A DNA stretch of 64,000 nt, from positions 58,290,421-58,354,420 of the forward strand of contig NC_079148.1 of NCBI RefSeq assembly GCF_945859685.1. Reading direction: 5' to 3'. Below the pieces are notes generated by a model. The model made no database searches. It worked only from the letters and a program-made list of their open reading frames with translations, and was not told the DNA's origin. The translations under genes were made by a program, and so were the position numbers. Below are positions 44,201 through 55,790 of this stretch, one piece after another; positions within the stretch are counted from its first letter, which is position 1, and every line of letters begins with the position of its first letter. Source of the stretch: Eupeodes corollae (lineage: Eukaryota; Arthropoda; Insecta; Diptera; Syrphidae).

Positions 44201-44379
44201 CTTGTCTGCATGAACTCCTATAGGTCAATTTCCAGTACCAGCCACAACAATCCTGGCTATGTCTTGCCTTGGCCTGCATAGAAGATCGTTTGTACGGGTT
44301 TTAATATATGTAGGTGGGCTATACCTTTCTAGATATAATGCAGTTGTGTAAATTGCTCCACCTTCGGTTAAATTCAGTT

Positions 44380-44803
44380 TGGTAGATAGAAAAGATTTTA
44401 CCCTTCTTAGCACCAAGAGGAATGTTAACCATTTCCGCAAGTGAGCTATGAAGGGCCGATCCTTGCCTGGGTAGCTCGTCAGCCCGTTCATTTCCCACGA
44501 TACCACTATGGCCCGGAACCCAGATCAGGGTGACACGAGAATAATATTCAGGCTCGCAAGCTCATCGCGATATTGCTGGACCAATTTAGATGAGGATATG
44601 GCCGAGTTAATGGCTTTAACAGCTGAATGACGGTCTGTAAAGATAACCGCATTTCGGTTTTGGTTTGGGCTTTGTTTAAGTATCTTACATGCCTCCCTTA
44701 TTGCCAGCAGTTCAGCCTGAAAAACGCTAGCAAAGTCAGGAAGCCTAAAGGACTCCATCTTTGAGCCGTCAGTAAAGATGGTTGTGTCGAAACCTATCGA
44801 CAC
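44380..44803 (-). pseudogene. Loa RNase H remnant
   Basis: FDTTIFTDGSKMES with the first aspartate, FQAELLAIREACKIL with the glutamate, VIFTDRHSAVKAIN with the second aspartate, and in another frame VTLIWVPGHSGIVGNERADE (~44460-44525) with the last motif. The middle aspartate motif usually reads SDS; here it is TDR. Confidence 0.83.
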
Positions 44804-45004
44804 GATGTCATCCTCCCAATCTTCTCTGGATGGGAAAATAACCTTAAAACCCTTACTAAGCTCAAAGTAGGAGTGCAGTAGTCAGTGTCTACCGAGATAA
44901 TATCTGAGGGAATCAATTTCGTTGTGTTGCTGTGACCATAAGGTTTTGATAACCAGCTGTTTGATTCCTTCAGCCTAATAGCGCTGCAGGGAACTATGTA
45001 TTTA

Positions 45005-45865
45005 TTAAAAAGGTCGACTGGTAGAAGATCCAAAATAATGTTTAAGGCGTCCGTTGGGTATTATCAAATATTTTGCACTGGAAGATAATGATAGGATTTG
45101 ACCGTTGAGTCGAGGTAGCGTGAAGGGCGGTACTTTAGTTTTGGTGGTAAAGAGCAACAGTTCAGTTTTACTTTGGTTAACTCCTAGTCCACAACTCGTG
45201 GCCCAGTTGCTAACTTTCTTCAAAGCTGACTCCGTGATTTCACTAATCACAGAGGTGTACTTTCCTGACACCAACAGCACCAAATCATCCGCATAGGCTA
45301 CCGCCTTCACTTCACATCTCTCTAATTTAACGAGAATTGTATCCATGACCAGAAGCCATAGAAGAGGTGAAAGGACACCACCCTGGGGTGTTTCCCAACT
45401 CACGTGTTTTGTTGCGATTGTATTGCCTAGAGTGGCTCGAATCTTCCTACCACTGAGCATGGATATAATCCATTCTCGAATGAAGTCTTCTACACCGAAC
45501 TTAACAAGCGATTCTTCTATGGATTCGGTAAGGACGTTGTTAAAAGCACCTTCCATGTCTAGGAAGGTGACAGAAGTAAATTCTTTATAAGGGATTGTTT
45601 TTTCTACAGTACGCACTACCTCATGGAGGGCAGTCTCCGTAGATTTGCCCTTAAGATAAGCATGCTGCGAGCTTTCGAGAGGTCGTCCAACTAGGATTTC
45701 TCTAATACGGCAATCAAGAATGCGCTCCAAGGTTTTAAGCACAAAAGATGTTAAGCTTATTGGTCTGAAATCTTTCGCGGATTCGTAACCTCGGAATTCG
45801 GATTCGGAATAAAAACTACTTTGACCTGTCTCCACGACATGGACACATGTTTCAGAAGGAGGCAT
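45005..45865 (-). CDS. Loa reverse transcriptase, open 286-aa fragment
   Basis: RT core: KDFRPISLTSFVLKTLERIL, SSQHAYLKGKSTETALHEVV, motif A TFLDMEGAFNNV with its aspartate, motif B PQGGVLSPLLWLLV (preceded by WE where relatives have GT), motif C VAYADDLVLLVSG and GLGVNQSKTELLLF. All three catalytic aspartates are present. It is cut at the end by a frameshift (LSSSAKYLIIPNGRL) and at the start by truncation, so the first methionine is arbitrary. Confidence 0.87.
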   Translation of the reverse strand: MPPSETCVHVVETGQSSFYSESEFRGYESAKDFRPISLTSFVLKTLERILDCRIREILVGRPLESSQHAYLKGKSTETALHEVVRTVEKTIPYKEFTSVTFLDMEGAFNNVLTESIEESLVKFGVEDFIREWIISMLSGRKIRATLGNTIATKHVSWETPQGGVLSPLLWLLVMDTILVKLERCEVKAVAYADDLVLLVSGKYTSVISEITESALKKVSNWATSCGLGVNQSKTELLLFTTKTKVPPFTLPRLNGQILSLSSSAKYLIIPNGRLKHYFGSSTSRPF

Positions 45866-46078
45866 CCCTTAAAAATTTGTTCCAGCCATGGAGCTGCCAC
45901 GTTATGCAACTTTTGAAGGCAGTATGCCATCCATGCCTGGGGATTTATATGTTTAAGATATAGTCTAGGTATCCATTATTTCTGGCACAATAACTGATTT
46001 TAAACGATCTTCATGAACTTTTTTCTAGAATTCAATAGTTCTGTAGGATGAATTATCAACGTTAAACGTTAATTAAGT

Positions 46079-46377
46079 AGTACCCGTGGCATGATGGTTA
46101 GTGCGTTGGACAGTCATGCAAGGGGTCTTGGGTTCAATCCCTGCCTGTGCCACCTTAATTTAAAACAAATTAATTTGCGAGGAATTGACAAATTCTCCAA
46201 GAGTAATTTTTGTCATGAAAAAGTGCTTTCTCAAAACTAGCCGTTCGGATTCGGCCTAAACTTGTAGGTCCCTTCCATTCCTGACAACAGTACTCGCACA
46301 CGGGAATGGTTGAGAGTTGTAAGTCACTAGGCCCTGGTACACAACGGACTGTTGCGCCACCCCATTTGATTTGATTT
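46079..46377 (+). mobile_element. tRNA-derived SINE, copy 3 (full-length, plus strand)
   Basis: Begins TACCCGTGGCATGATGGTTA, B box GGTTCAATCCC, a body with GCGAGGAATTGACAAATTCT and ATTCCTGACAACAGTACTCG, and ends AGGCCCTGGT, CGGACTGTTGCGCCACC and ATTTGATTTGATTTT. It sits next to the truncated 5' side of Loa copy 2. A convincing target duplication is not visible. Confidence 0.92.
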
Positions 46378-47847
46378 TGAAACGTGAATTATAGTATTTC
46401 TATTAATTCCTCCATTAATAACCCACATCAAAAGTTGTAAAAATAACTTTGCAACTCTTAATTTTATATTTGTATAAAGACAAACATTTCAACTTTAAGA
46501 AATTAAAATAAGTGTTGTTACTAAAAGATATTTAAATTAATTTACCTGATCTATAAATACCACCAAAACCTTCATTCATATTAAAATGAAATGTATAAGT
46601 TGTCTTTCAAGTTTTAAAGACTATATAAGTTTGTATTTCTTTTAAAGAAAACTTATAAAACTTGTGGTTTTGTAATTAAGTTTTGTCTTAAGAGAGTAAC
46701 AAATATACTATTTATAGGTTCATAACTCCTCTCCATATTTTGTTTACGATATTACATTATTCTTTATCTTTAATTTAACATTGGAGTTAAGTTTAGAGGT
46801 TATAAAAAATTAAATAAAGTTTCCTAAAGTATGCAGTAAAAACATCTTTTTTTAAAGAAAAGTTTAACTCTAATTCCAAGATAAATTGGAATTTTAAGTG
46901 GGGAAAAATACTTTTTATGTTCGTCATCGTGGCAATATAAGACTTCCATGACATATTATCAAGAATTAATGCATCCTCGTACAGGAGAGCCAGTATCTTT
47001 CTGCATAGTTATCTACAAAATACGTATAATTAACAGTTAATAAAACTTTAATTATATCGTAAAGAAACTTGTTTGAACTGCACATGAAACTTTATAATTT
47101 ACATCAATAAAGATTACATACTAGCGAAACATGAAAATTATATAACTTTTTGGAATTAGTTTAAAAAATGTCTTAAGCTTAATTTAAATAAATCATTAAA
47201 TTTACAGCCAGTTGTCATAAACTGAACAGCCAAAAGTCTTAAGACACATAATATAAATGGTGTAGAAAAGTTAAGTAGATTTATTTGTTTTATGGAGTCA
47301 AAAACACTGACACACATTTCTTTTTGCAACCTTGTTGAAAACCCTCTTCAGGTACTCATTATGACGATAAAGACCGATATTTCATACAATTTCTAGGACG
47401 TTTTTTTTTATTTTTTTCATTTTTTTTTTTTAAATAAAAAAGTCAATGACTGCGAAATAGTCAGAAGATTAAATCAGGGTTGGAATCGGCTAAGACGATT
47501 GTTGATTAATGACTATCAAAATAATCGAAATTGATCTATGTAAGGTGATAGTCAAATTGATACCTAAAAAGGTGTCACAACAAAAATGTATGGTCATTTT
47601 TCTAAAAATATGTCGTTTCTAAAAAGAGCTACCAAACGCTTACAAAAAACGAATGGAACATTTCTTAAGTTACTTTTTAAAATACCAAACACATTCATGT
47701 GAAGGACAAAGCTTATGACATTAACACAAGAAAAGTAACAGCCATTTAAATATGTTTGTTCAGATATTTTATAGGAATGATTTTGAAATTTCACCATACC
47801 AACAATGAATAGTGACAATTATAATCTAAAAATTGTTCAATCGAATT
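46378..47847. other. AT-rich DNA, nothing recognised
   Basis: Very AT-rich with poly-T runs (47399-47435). No gene or repeat seen. Confidence 0.45.
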
Positions 47848-48595
47848 GAATTGAGTTTATTTATTTATTTACATCTACAAGCAGTTTACAGCTAACAGAT
47901 TACGACTAAAGAATTCTTACAATAATGACAATAATTGATGTTTTTTAACGATATCTATATACAGTATTAAAAAATAAATAAAAACAAAACACTTTCCTTA
48001 AAACAATTTCTCGAACTACTTAAGTCAACATAATGGCAAACTTTATTGAAATTAATGATAGCTCTAGAGACCGGCTCATTAAAACCATAGTTTGTTCTGT
48101 GAAACTGTTCATAAAGCAAATCTACTGATCTAAACGATCTTAGCGGCGCGTAGATAGGTATTATCGAAAGAAGGTGAGAGCATCTTACATGGTAGCATAA
48201 CACATCCCTCACAAGCATTACATCATGAATTTTTCGTCTTGATTCAAGAGACTTAATACCCAACAAAATACATCTTGCTCTGTAATCTGGTGAAAAATTC
48301 CAATTCATTTTATAAAATATAAATTTTGTAAAACGCCTTTGGACTTTTTCAATTCGATCAGAATAAGTGCTAAAAGTTGGGTTCCATATAACATCTGCAT
48401 ATTCTAATACAGACCTAACAAGAGATGTATAAAGCGACAATAAAGCAAAAGGTTCACTAAAATCAACACAATTTCGCTTAATAAAGCCAATAAGTGAATT
48501 AGCTCTGCTGACAATATAGTCAATATGACTTTTAAACAAGCCAGAGAAGTCTTCAAAGGAAGAAGCCAAAGAGAAATCATATGGAGAAATTGAAG
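47848..48595 (-). mobile_element. Jockey-type non-LTR retrotransposon, 3' end only
   Basis: Minus strand: an open C-terminal ORF2 piece (47967-48569), a short 3' untranslated region and an AAATAAATAAATAAA tail near 47850-47868. 5'-truncated after the RT, as usual for target-primed insertions. Confidence 0.78.
47967..48569 (-). pseudogene. Jockey-type ORF2 C-terminal fragment, 200 aa
   Basis: FKSHIDYIVSRANSLIGFIK, FALLSLYTSLVRSVLEYADV, IWNPTFSTYSDRIEKVQRRF and ARCILLGIKSLESRRKIHD are the conserved thumb and C-terminal blocks of Jockey/CR1-type proteins. The frame is clean over its whole length, suggesting a recent insertion. No catalytic residues lie in it. Confidence 0.82.
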
Positions 48596-49883
48596 CCCAT
48601 CATAACGGCTTTAGTGATCGCTCTGGATGAGTGTGATTTTGGTACGAATCTGGAACAGGAATTGACCTTTTACACGAAATCGTTCAGAATCTTCTCAACC
48701 TCAGCTCAGTATTTTGGATTGAATTCGTTGTGAATGGAGAAGAAAACGTTTTAAATAACATTAATTTTTATTGTAACAGTTTTGTTTGTTATTGATTGTA
48801 TGATATATTTTCTAGACAAGGTTGGTGAATTTTTCGGACCGGTTGAAGTAAACAAAGAGGATAGCTGTAACCAAGCGAGCTTGTACATAGTTTTTGTTGG
48901 ATCATGTCGTGAGCCCATTCCACCCGTCCACAGAACTTCAGTTGAAACTCTTCTTCAGCCTTGTCTGCGCTGATATGCTGCTCTAATGCAGAACAGAAAG
49001 GATTATCGACGTAAGGGTGTCGACGGCAAAGACAAGTCCTTAGGAGAATGTTTGCACTTCAAGAATTAAAAAAAATTGAATCTTGAGAGAATACATACCA
49101 TATAGAATATCTTCACTGTGTGAAAGGAAGTACTTGGATATTTTGATTTTATATGCATCCGAGACGGTGGGTGGTTATATATTGGGAGTTTTTTGTATGT
49201 TCGTATCGAAACGTTTGTCAAACCACTCAATGACAGGATCACATTCGTTCTTATGGAGCTTGTATAGATCTTTCTTTTCCTGAAAATCTACTTGATAAGA
49301 ACCTACACAAGGCTAAAGTTTGTATCTTGCATTTCCAGATCCTATAGCAAATTGCAGAGTAAATCGGAAGTTCTGCGGCTCATTCTCATTCTTTCGAAGT
49401 TCCAAAAAAAAAAAAATAATAATAAAAAAACGATAATTTTTGTATTATAGAGGCTTGAGATAATGAGAAAAAGTTTAACAAAATCTTTATATTTTTTTCA
49501 AATTTCTTTTTATGTATTAAAATCAAATTCAATTGGTAAGAATTAATTTTATTTTCACAAATAATTTGAGAAGAACAAAACTTTTTTCTCACACATTTTT
49601 TCATCAATACAAAATTTGACAGCCAAACAAGTTATACAAATTTAAATGTCAAATGAAAACGTGTAAATGTTTGGTGTGATCGATTTTCGGGTTTTCGAAA
49701 ACTTTTTGCCGAAAACCGGGTTTGCTCTGAGTTCTTTCAACGTTGATGGTTTGTTCATATAAACTAAAGACTAAACATAGACCCATACAAAGAAAAATAG
49801 TCTAGAGGAGTAATAACGCACAAGGTGGTCAATTGTCTGGTACATTTCTTGAGATAACCGAGCTCATTAAACTTAAAAATAAA
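48596..49883. other. Unassigned DNA with a possible decayed coding stretch
   Basis: 48800-49060 and 49080-49380 are less AT-rich and open for 60-70 codons each (NKEDSCNQASLYIVFVGSC; CERKYLDILILYASETVGG), but I recognise no family. An inverted repeat CGGGTTTTCG/CGAAAACCGG lies at 49688-49719. Confidence 0.3.
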
Positions 49884-50184
49884 AATTAATAAATTAGGTG
49901 GCGCAACAGTCCATGACATGAAGAACCAGGGCCTAGTGATTTGCAACTCTCAACCATTCTTGTGTGCCAGTAATGTTGTCAGAGATGAAAGGGACCTACA
50001 GCTTATATGCCATCTCCGAACGACTTAATTGAGAAAGCACTTTTCATTACAATTACTCTTGGAGAATTTGTCAATTCCTCGCAAGAGGAAGAACCCGTGA
50101 AAAAAGTTAGGTGGCACAGGCGGGGATTGAACCCAAGGCCCCTTGCAATACAGTCCAACGCACAAACCATCACGCTACGGGTAC
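49884..50184 (-). mobile_element. tRNA-derived SINE, copy 4
   Basis: Minus-strand copy: head GTACCCGTAGCGTGATGGTT, B-box region GGTTCAATCCC, the body with GCGAGGAATTGACAAATTCT, and the 3' end GGACTGTTGCGCCACCTAAT with TTTATTAATT tail. Full-length or nearly so. Confidence 0.9.
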
Positions 50185-53179
50185 TAAATAAATGTTAAAA
50201 CCACATATCGCCTAAGTCCATATCTTGTATCACGGCACGTAAACTCCAGTCATTTACAGCAACACGACAATTTTTATCGTCGACAAACCAGTTACTTTTT
50301 GAGAGTGACTGAATGTTTCTTCATAAAGGAAATGTGGATTTTCGCCCGACAAAAAACGCTTATTTTGGTTATTAACGATACCATTGATTCACAAAATGAA
50401 CTTTGTCACTTATTTTGTGATGAATTCTACCATTTTGGAGTATTTTTACTATTAAGCCCAATCAGAGTACGTACGTCGGTTAAAATGGTCCATCGACTTC
50501 AATTTATAACCCAATTTGAATTTGTATAGAACGCCTATATGGCATCGATTTTTTGACACTTTAATCAACTTGTTGTTGCCTGTCTACTAGTGCTAGAATT
50601 ACGATCGAAAAATTGGCATAAACGCGCTTAAAGTTGCGGTCACCGCAAAAAACTTAATTCAGTTACTAATGAACACGCAAAAAAAAAACGAAATGATAAC
50701 TCTTACAATATTTAGTTTTTAATTAATTAGAATTCTAATTTCGGTTCCTAAAATTAAGACTCGAAAAAGTCGAAAATTTATTAAGATTCTTCATATTTTT
50801 TTAATATAAACCAGAAAACGGTTTTTTAATTTCATAAAAGTAATAGAAAAGTAATAGAAATGAATTCTCTTATATTTACTTCAAGTAAAAAATTAAGTGA
50901 ACTTAAACCTTATGAAACCAAAAGCATAAGAAACAATTTATATCTGTAATCCCACGGAAAAAGCGAATCCTTGTAGATTAATTACACATTATACATTACT
51001 TATTCATCTCAGAAGGTTTTTTGTTCTATACTAAACATTTCTTTCGTAAAACTTCTTGAGAAGTGTAATAAAGAGAAACACTCCTCCGAATGAATACCTT
51101 ACTTTATCTTAAACAAAGTTAAATGAAGAGGGCACTTTGTAAAGGTGCTAGTAGGTGAGGTAGGTAGATAAGTGTAGGGTATGGCTAGGGATGTCTTATT
51201 TTCAATTTCTACCCCTATAAATATTGTTGTTGATGTAAACTTGTTGTTGTATAGCTAATAACAAAGGCACTTAGTGCAAGGAAGAATGCTTTTCTAATGT
51301 TTATTTTGAAACAGTGAAAAACCGTGGATTTAAATTGTGGGCGGAATAGTAGAAATGAAACCTCTGAACTTCTGTATTTATAAAATAGTAAAGGTCATCT
51401 CATTTCAAATTGTGTAGTCAAAGTAAGCTTTCTTATTCCTAAGGTCTTAATTGATCATCTTCTAAGATTTCAGGTTTACATGATTTGTACCTGATTTTTT
51501 AATGATAGTCCAGCAAAATGGAAACTGTTGAGCGTATGAAAAATTGATTCAAATAAACATTTTAGGAAAATATATGCTTGAAAAATTTTGTTAGAGGTTT
51601 TAACACTAATGGACCTACGGAAACTTAGATAATAACCAATAAGCGGTTCTTATGACTTTTGGCACCCATACAACGCAGACACGATATTTTATGAGACTTT
51701 TTGCACAAGGTGTTATCTATCTCCTATTTTGAGGTGAACCCCTTTTTTTCTACTAATTTCAATGGACTAAGATTGATAAACTATTTTATGTTTTTTAGTT
51801 TTATTTAAACAAAACAAAGATGAAACATTGAAAAATCATAATTTCCTGGATTTAACTTCTATTTAAAGTCAGGAAAATTAGTCATCAGAAGAGCCTTACT
51901 TAAGTTTTTTTTTGTACATCGATATTCAAAGCTTGATGCAAAAAGAAGTTAACTGTTTTTTCAAACTTTCTGATGTGTTTTAATTGAAAAACATTTATTG
52001 ACATAATTTGATTGATTTACATCTCATGATAAGTAATTTTAACTGTTAAAAATTTGCAAAATGAAAAAAGTTAAATCATATTTGCAAAGCCAAGTGATAT
52101 AAATAATTCAGTGCTATTTGAAAAAAAGTTTTTGTTTATTAATGTAAAAACAAATGCAGATAGTATACAACTTGCATTCCCTACTTTATAGACTTTATAA
52201 TTGTTTACAAAAGATATTTGATTTTCTTTTTCATCGGAAAATACAAAACCACTTCATTTGAATCCTAGAATCCTATAGACTTGAATACAAATACACACAA
52301 CTCGTGTGCGATTTCATTTCAAGTTTATAATTAGCTTTTGAAGAAATTGTGGTTTTTGGATATAAGTTATTTCCAATTAAACTTTCTGCCTCTTTTTCGT
52401 TTGCATGTGTATATAAGATGAATGGAAACATCTTTAGAAAACTGCATCAATTATACTTTAGTATGAACTTGTACTTGTAGTAGATTTGTACTTAAAACTT
52501 TTGCTTGTGGTTTGATAGATTATTGTAATGCAAAGAGAATACGATGTTGCAGCTCATTCATGATCCTTTTTTTCCTATAATACCAACGTAGTAAGACACT
52601 CACAAGAAATTTGCTTCTAGGTCTAAAACTTTGAAATACAAATATTGCTCTTTTTTACTATTCTTACAATTTCTGCTGTTGGGTACTATTCAATGCAAAC
52701 AATTCCTCTTCAATTTCAGGAAACCTTTCTAATACAATTCCAAGTGCGGTGTTTACAACAAGGACATGATATTTAACAGGCGGTATTTAAAAAAAAACTT
52801 TCTGCATCAGCATCGAGATTGAAAGATTGTTGGGGGCAGCTAAAGATGATGCCAAACACATCTTCTTTAAATCAGGCTGCAGCGGATTGGAATCGACTTG
52901 CTTCTTCCTTATCTTCATGAATTATAGAAACAGAAAGATATATTAACAACAAGGACTGTTAAAGACGAATTTACCTTTTATATATTTTATGCTGTTTCTC
53001 GTCCACAAATATTGTTTCATGGCAGCAAATCATTGAACCCTTTTTGCCAATTATTCACCTTTCAGAAGATGCTCAGGAAATGTGAAATAAAGACTATTTA
53101 AAATTAAGGTTTCAGCACTTAAGAAAATGCTATAGGTCAGCTACTACTGAAGATGTTGAAAAGTAAACGTAAATAAAAC
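50185..53179. other. Three kilobases of AT-rich DNA without a recognised gene
   Basis: Many poly-A/T runs. A GTAGGTGAGGTAGGTAG tract at ~51150 is a short simple repeat. The 76-aa frame at 50299-50529 is not recognised. Confidence 0.45.
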
Positions 53180-53800
53180 ACCAATAACGCCCTGAATTGA
53201 CGGTGACAGTCGTTCCATCGTCGTTTTCGAAGAAGTAAGGTCCAATCACATCTTAGAACCAAATAGAAGAACGAACCGAACAGTGACTTTTTATGGATGT
53301 TGAGGCTTCTCTTTAATTACTTGAGAATTCTCAGAAACCGAAATACGACTAAAATAGCCACCGAGTGAGAAATTTGCTTCGTCGCTTAAGAAAATTTTGT
53401 TCGAAAAATCCACAACTTGTTATTCAAGCACCAATTCGACGTATCTACGACGTTATGAATGGCTTCAGTTGTTGTATGAACTGGATTTTATATAGATGTA
53501 GATATAGATCCAAATGCAAAATACGCCATAATGTGTCGTACGAAGAATCGAAACATTCGGGTATTCGGCAAAACTTTTACTTGCAGCAGCACAGGCCTTA
53601 CAATATCTGTAACCAATAAAGTGTCTTCAAATTTCTTCACAATTCTGCGAATTACTTTCGAAGTTAAACGATTATGGAAACCACAATCTCTTCTTAGAGC
53701 TCGATATGTGACAGTGGCAGAATCACTATAATTCTTGTAGTAGGTTATAACAATTTTGTATACGTTATGCAATAACTAAGCGATCCATGTTCGTAGATGT
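53180..53800 (-). pseudogene. Mariner-like transposase relic, copy 3
   Basis: Minus strand. N-terminal part at 53488-53772 (VYKIVITYYKNYSDSATVTY, GFHNRLTSKVIRRIVKKFED) corresponds to the first helix-turn-helix. Further on (53180-53420) a frameshifted catalytic block FSNKIFLSDEANFSLGGY and KPQHPQKVTV is visible. Belongs to the same broad family as the copies at 8036 and 61203 but is more diverged. The middle and the end with the other catalytic residues are lost. Confidence 0.7.
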
Positions 53801-54224
53801 CAAACTTTCAACTACAAACGAAAATTGGTTTAACGACTTAATTTGACAGATGTCGAAAATCAGCCCTATACTTTTGAAGCGGTAAAATAATTTACCCGTT
53901 ACATCTGATCCTTCAATTTCAAGTGCAAAACAAAGTAGAATAGACGAAATCAAAGAATTGCTTGACGAAGCAGAATTGCTGTTACAAAGTAAGAATAAGT
54001 TCCTCGTGCTTCTTTAACCTTTACAAGCTGAAATCTTTGAAAAAACTCAAAGTGTTCTATGATTTTTCTGCCATGAATAAATATTTTGTGGACGGATAAA
54101 AGCATGTGATACCACTAAGACATACTTAGTTATAGCTGGGCTGTTTTAAAAGCATATCGACCAATAATGTCTGATACATAACATTGGGTGCCTAGTACCT
54201 CAATTGGAGATTGGGTTCTAACCC
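53801..54224. other. Unassigned DNA before RTE copy D
   Basis: No recognised gene. The last ~80 bases may be further endonuclease sequence of RTE copy D, too degraded to call. Confidence 0.35.
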
Positions 54225-54242
54225 CAGTGAAAAGTTGTTGGG

Positions 54243-54410
54243 GGCAGAAAACGAGAGAGGCAAAATCGGGAGATACAGCCTCCACTACACCACCTCCGAC
54301 AATGGATTCAGGCTGATCGATTTCGCTGCGGTACGAGACGTTCTGGTAGCTAGTACGCAGTTCACGCATCTCAATATCCAATAGCCAAGGTACGGCTACT
54401 GATATCCCGA
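54243..54410 (+). pseudogene. RTE endonuclease fragment (copy D)
   Basis: ENERGKIGRYSLHYTTSDNG and FRLIDFAAVRDVLVASTQF match the central part of APE-type endonucleases of RTE elements, between the GDFNA motif and the SDH end, which are both missing. A stop follows at ~54382. Confidence 0.75.
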
Positions 54411-54714
54411 TCCAAGCCAAAACAAGGAAGTTTTGTCAGAAGATTCGACGTTAGGCGGCTACAATCGCAAGAGACTGCCATGTCCTTTTCCGATCGAGTA
54501 ACCTTTTAAGTTGTCCAATGCTGCCTTCATTAAGCATTGAAAACCAGTGGCAACATTGCGTTGCAGCCATCAGAGATGCCAAATCTGAAGTACTAGGTTT
54601 CACACAGCCACCACAGTTAATCCCTGGTTTGACGACGAATGCCGGCAAGCGCACGCAGCTGAAGGCATCGATGTTGAACTATTCAAAGCCGCAGGCGATG
54701 ACGTCGTAGGGAGC

Positions 54715-55320
54715 ATGCACCAACTCATCTGCAAAATATGGTCGGAAGAAAGCATTCCCGATGAGTGGAATCTCAGCATAGTGTGCCCGATACATAAGAA
54801 AGGAGACCCTCTAAACTGCGCCAACTATAAGATCCTCTCTGCCGTATTATGTGAACGTCTGAATCCATTCGTCAACAACCTGATTGGTCCTTATCAGTGT
54901 GGCTTCAGACCAGGAAAGTCTACTATCGATGTCAAAAAAGGTTTTAGACAAGGCGATGAACTGTCATGCGACTTCTTCAACATCGTTCTGGAGAGAATAG
55001 TACAAAACTCAAACGTCAACACTAGAGGCACACTATTCCAAAGGTCCATCCAATTACTCGGTTGCATAGATGGTATGACATAATTGGATGATCAATGCGT
55101 GATGTCAGTGGAGCGGTTTTGAGCATTGCGATGGAAGCGAAGAAGATGGGTTTAGTGGTGGTCAATGAGGGCAAGACCAAGTATATGCTGTCATCAAAAA
55201 AGGACATTGAACAACGACGTCTTGGACAAAACGTCACCAGGGACAGCTATAACTTTGAGGTAGTTATGGACTTAGTCTACCTAGGCACCGCTATTAACAC
55301 AGACAAATCAAACGAAGAAT
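54715..55320 (+). pseudogene. RTE reverse transcriptase, deleted (copy D)
   Basis: One frame (54715-55083) runs SEESIPDEWNLSIVCPIHKK, CANYKILSAVLCERLNPFVN, PYQCGFRPGKSTIDVKKGFR, QGDELSCDFFNIVLERI. Two deletions lie inside it and both keep the frame. A second frame (55095-55320) continues with GAVLSIAMEAKKMGLVVVNE and GKTKYMLSSKKD. Motif A is deleted and motif C mutated. Confidence 0.87.
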
Positions 55321-55790
55321 AACTCTTGCAAATCGCTGCTTCTTTGTACTTAGAAGGCAGTTGAGAAGTAAAGTCCTCTCTCAAGCATGTTCTCATATAT
55401 GGAGCTGAGGCCTGGACCCTGTCAAAGAAAGATGAGAGCGTCTTAGGATGTTCGAGAGAAAAATTCTTCGGGTGAGTTTTGGTCCCGTACGCATAGATGG
55501 AGAATGGAGGAGAAGATATAACGACGAACTGTACGGGCTGTACAGCAACACTCACCTAGTTAGTAGAATTAAAGTCCATCGGCTTAAATGGCTAGGTCAT
55601 GTAGAGCGGATGAACATCAACGCTCCAGCCCGTAAGGTCTTCGAATCCAATCCCGAGGGACGGTGAAGTAGAGGAGGAAGGTGACTCAGGTGGCGCAGCC
55701 AGCTAGCTAGGGACCGAGCTGGCTGGAGACGCATGTAGGTTGAGGCCCAGGTGCTCCCCGGACTGTAGCGCCACTTTAAGTAAGTAAGTA

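Larger units (their letters stand above)
43866..46060 (-). mobile_element. Loa-clade non-LTR retrotransposon, copy 2, with RNase H
   Basis: Minus strand: GMDGILPSKVA (~45915) and RT (45005-45865), thumb, RNase H (44400-44803) and a C-terminal zinc region (43988-44200), then a 3' region to ~43870. RNase H after the RT plus PQGGVLSPLLW fits Loa. 5'-truncated at the RT start. It shares the C-terminal layout FCRSC...L.CP with copy 1 but differs by many substitutions. Confidence 0.85.
54225..55790 (+). mobile_element. RTE-clade non-LTR retrotransposon, copy D, with three internal deletions
   Basis: Plus strand. It starts within the endonuclease (GRYSLHYTTSDNGFRLIDFA, 54267-54330), goes through the linker (54540-54660) into the RT (54660-55320), thumb (55340-55680) and the 3' end GGACTGTAGCGCCACTTTAA with a TAAGTAAGTAAGTA tail (to 55790). 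Against copies A-C three segments are missing: linker to RT start, RGISLLNIAY, and about 85 residues including motif A. YADD is also destroyed (LLGCIDGMT). The copy is nevertheless little mutated elsewhere. Confidence 0.9.

Noticed and set aside
46079..46155. A functional tRNA gene
   Set aside because: The tRNA-like head is followed by a conserved SINE body and the same unit recurs four times; no full cloverleaf with a proper acceptor stem is visible.
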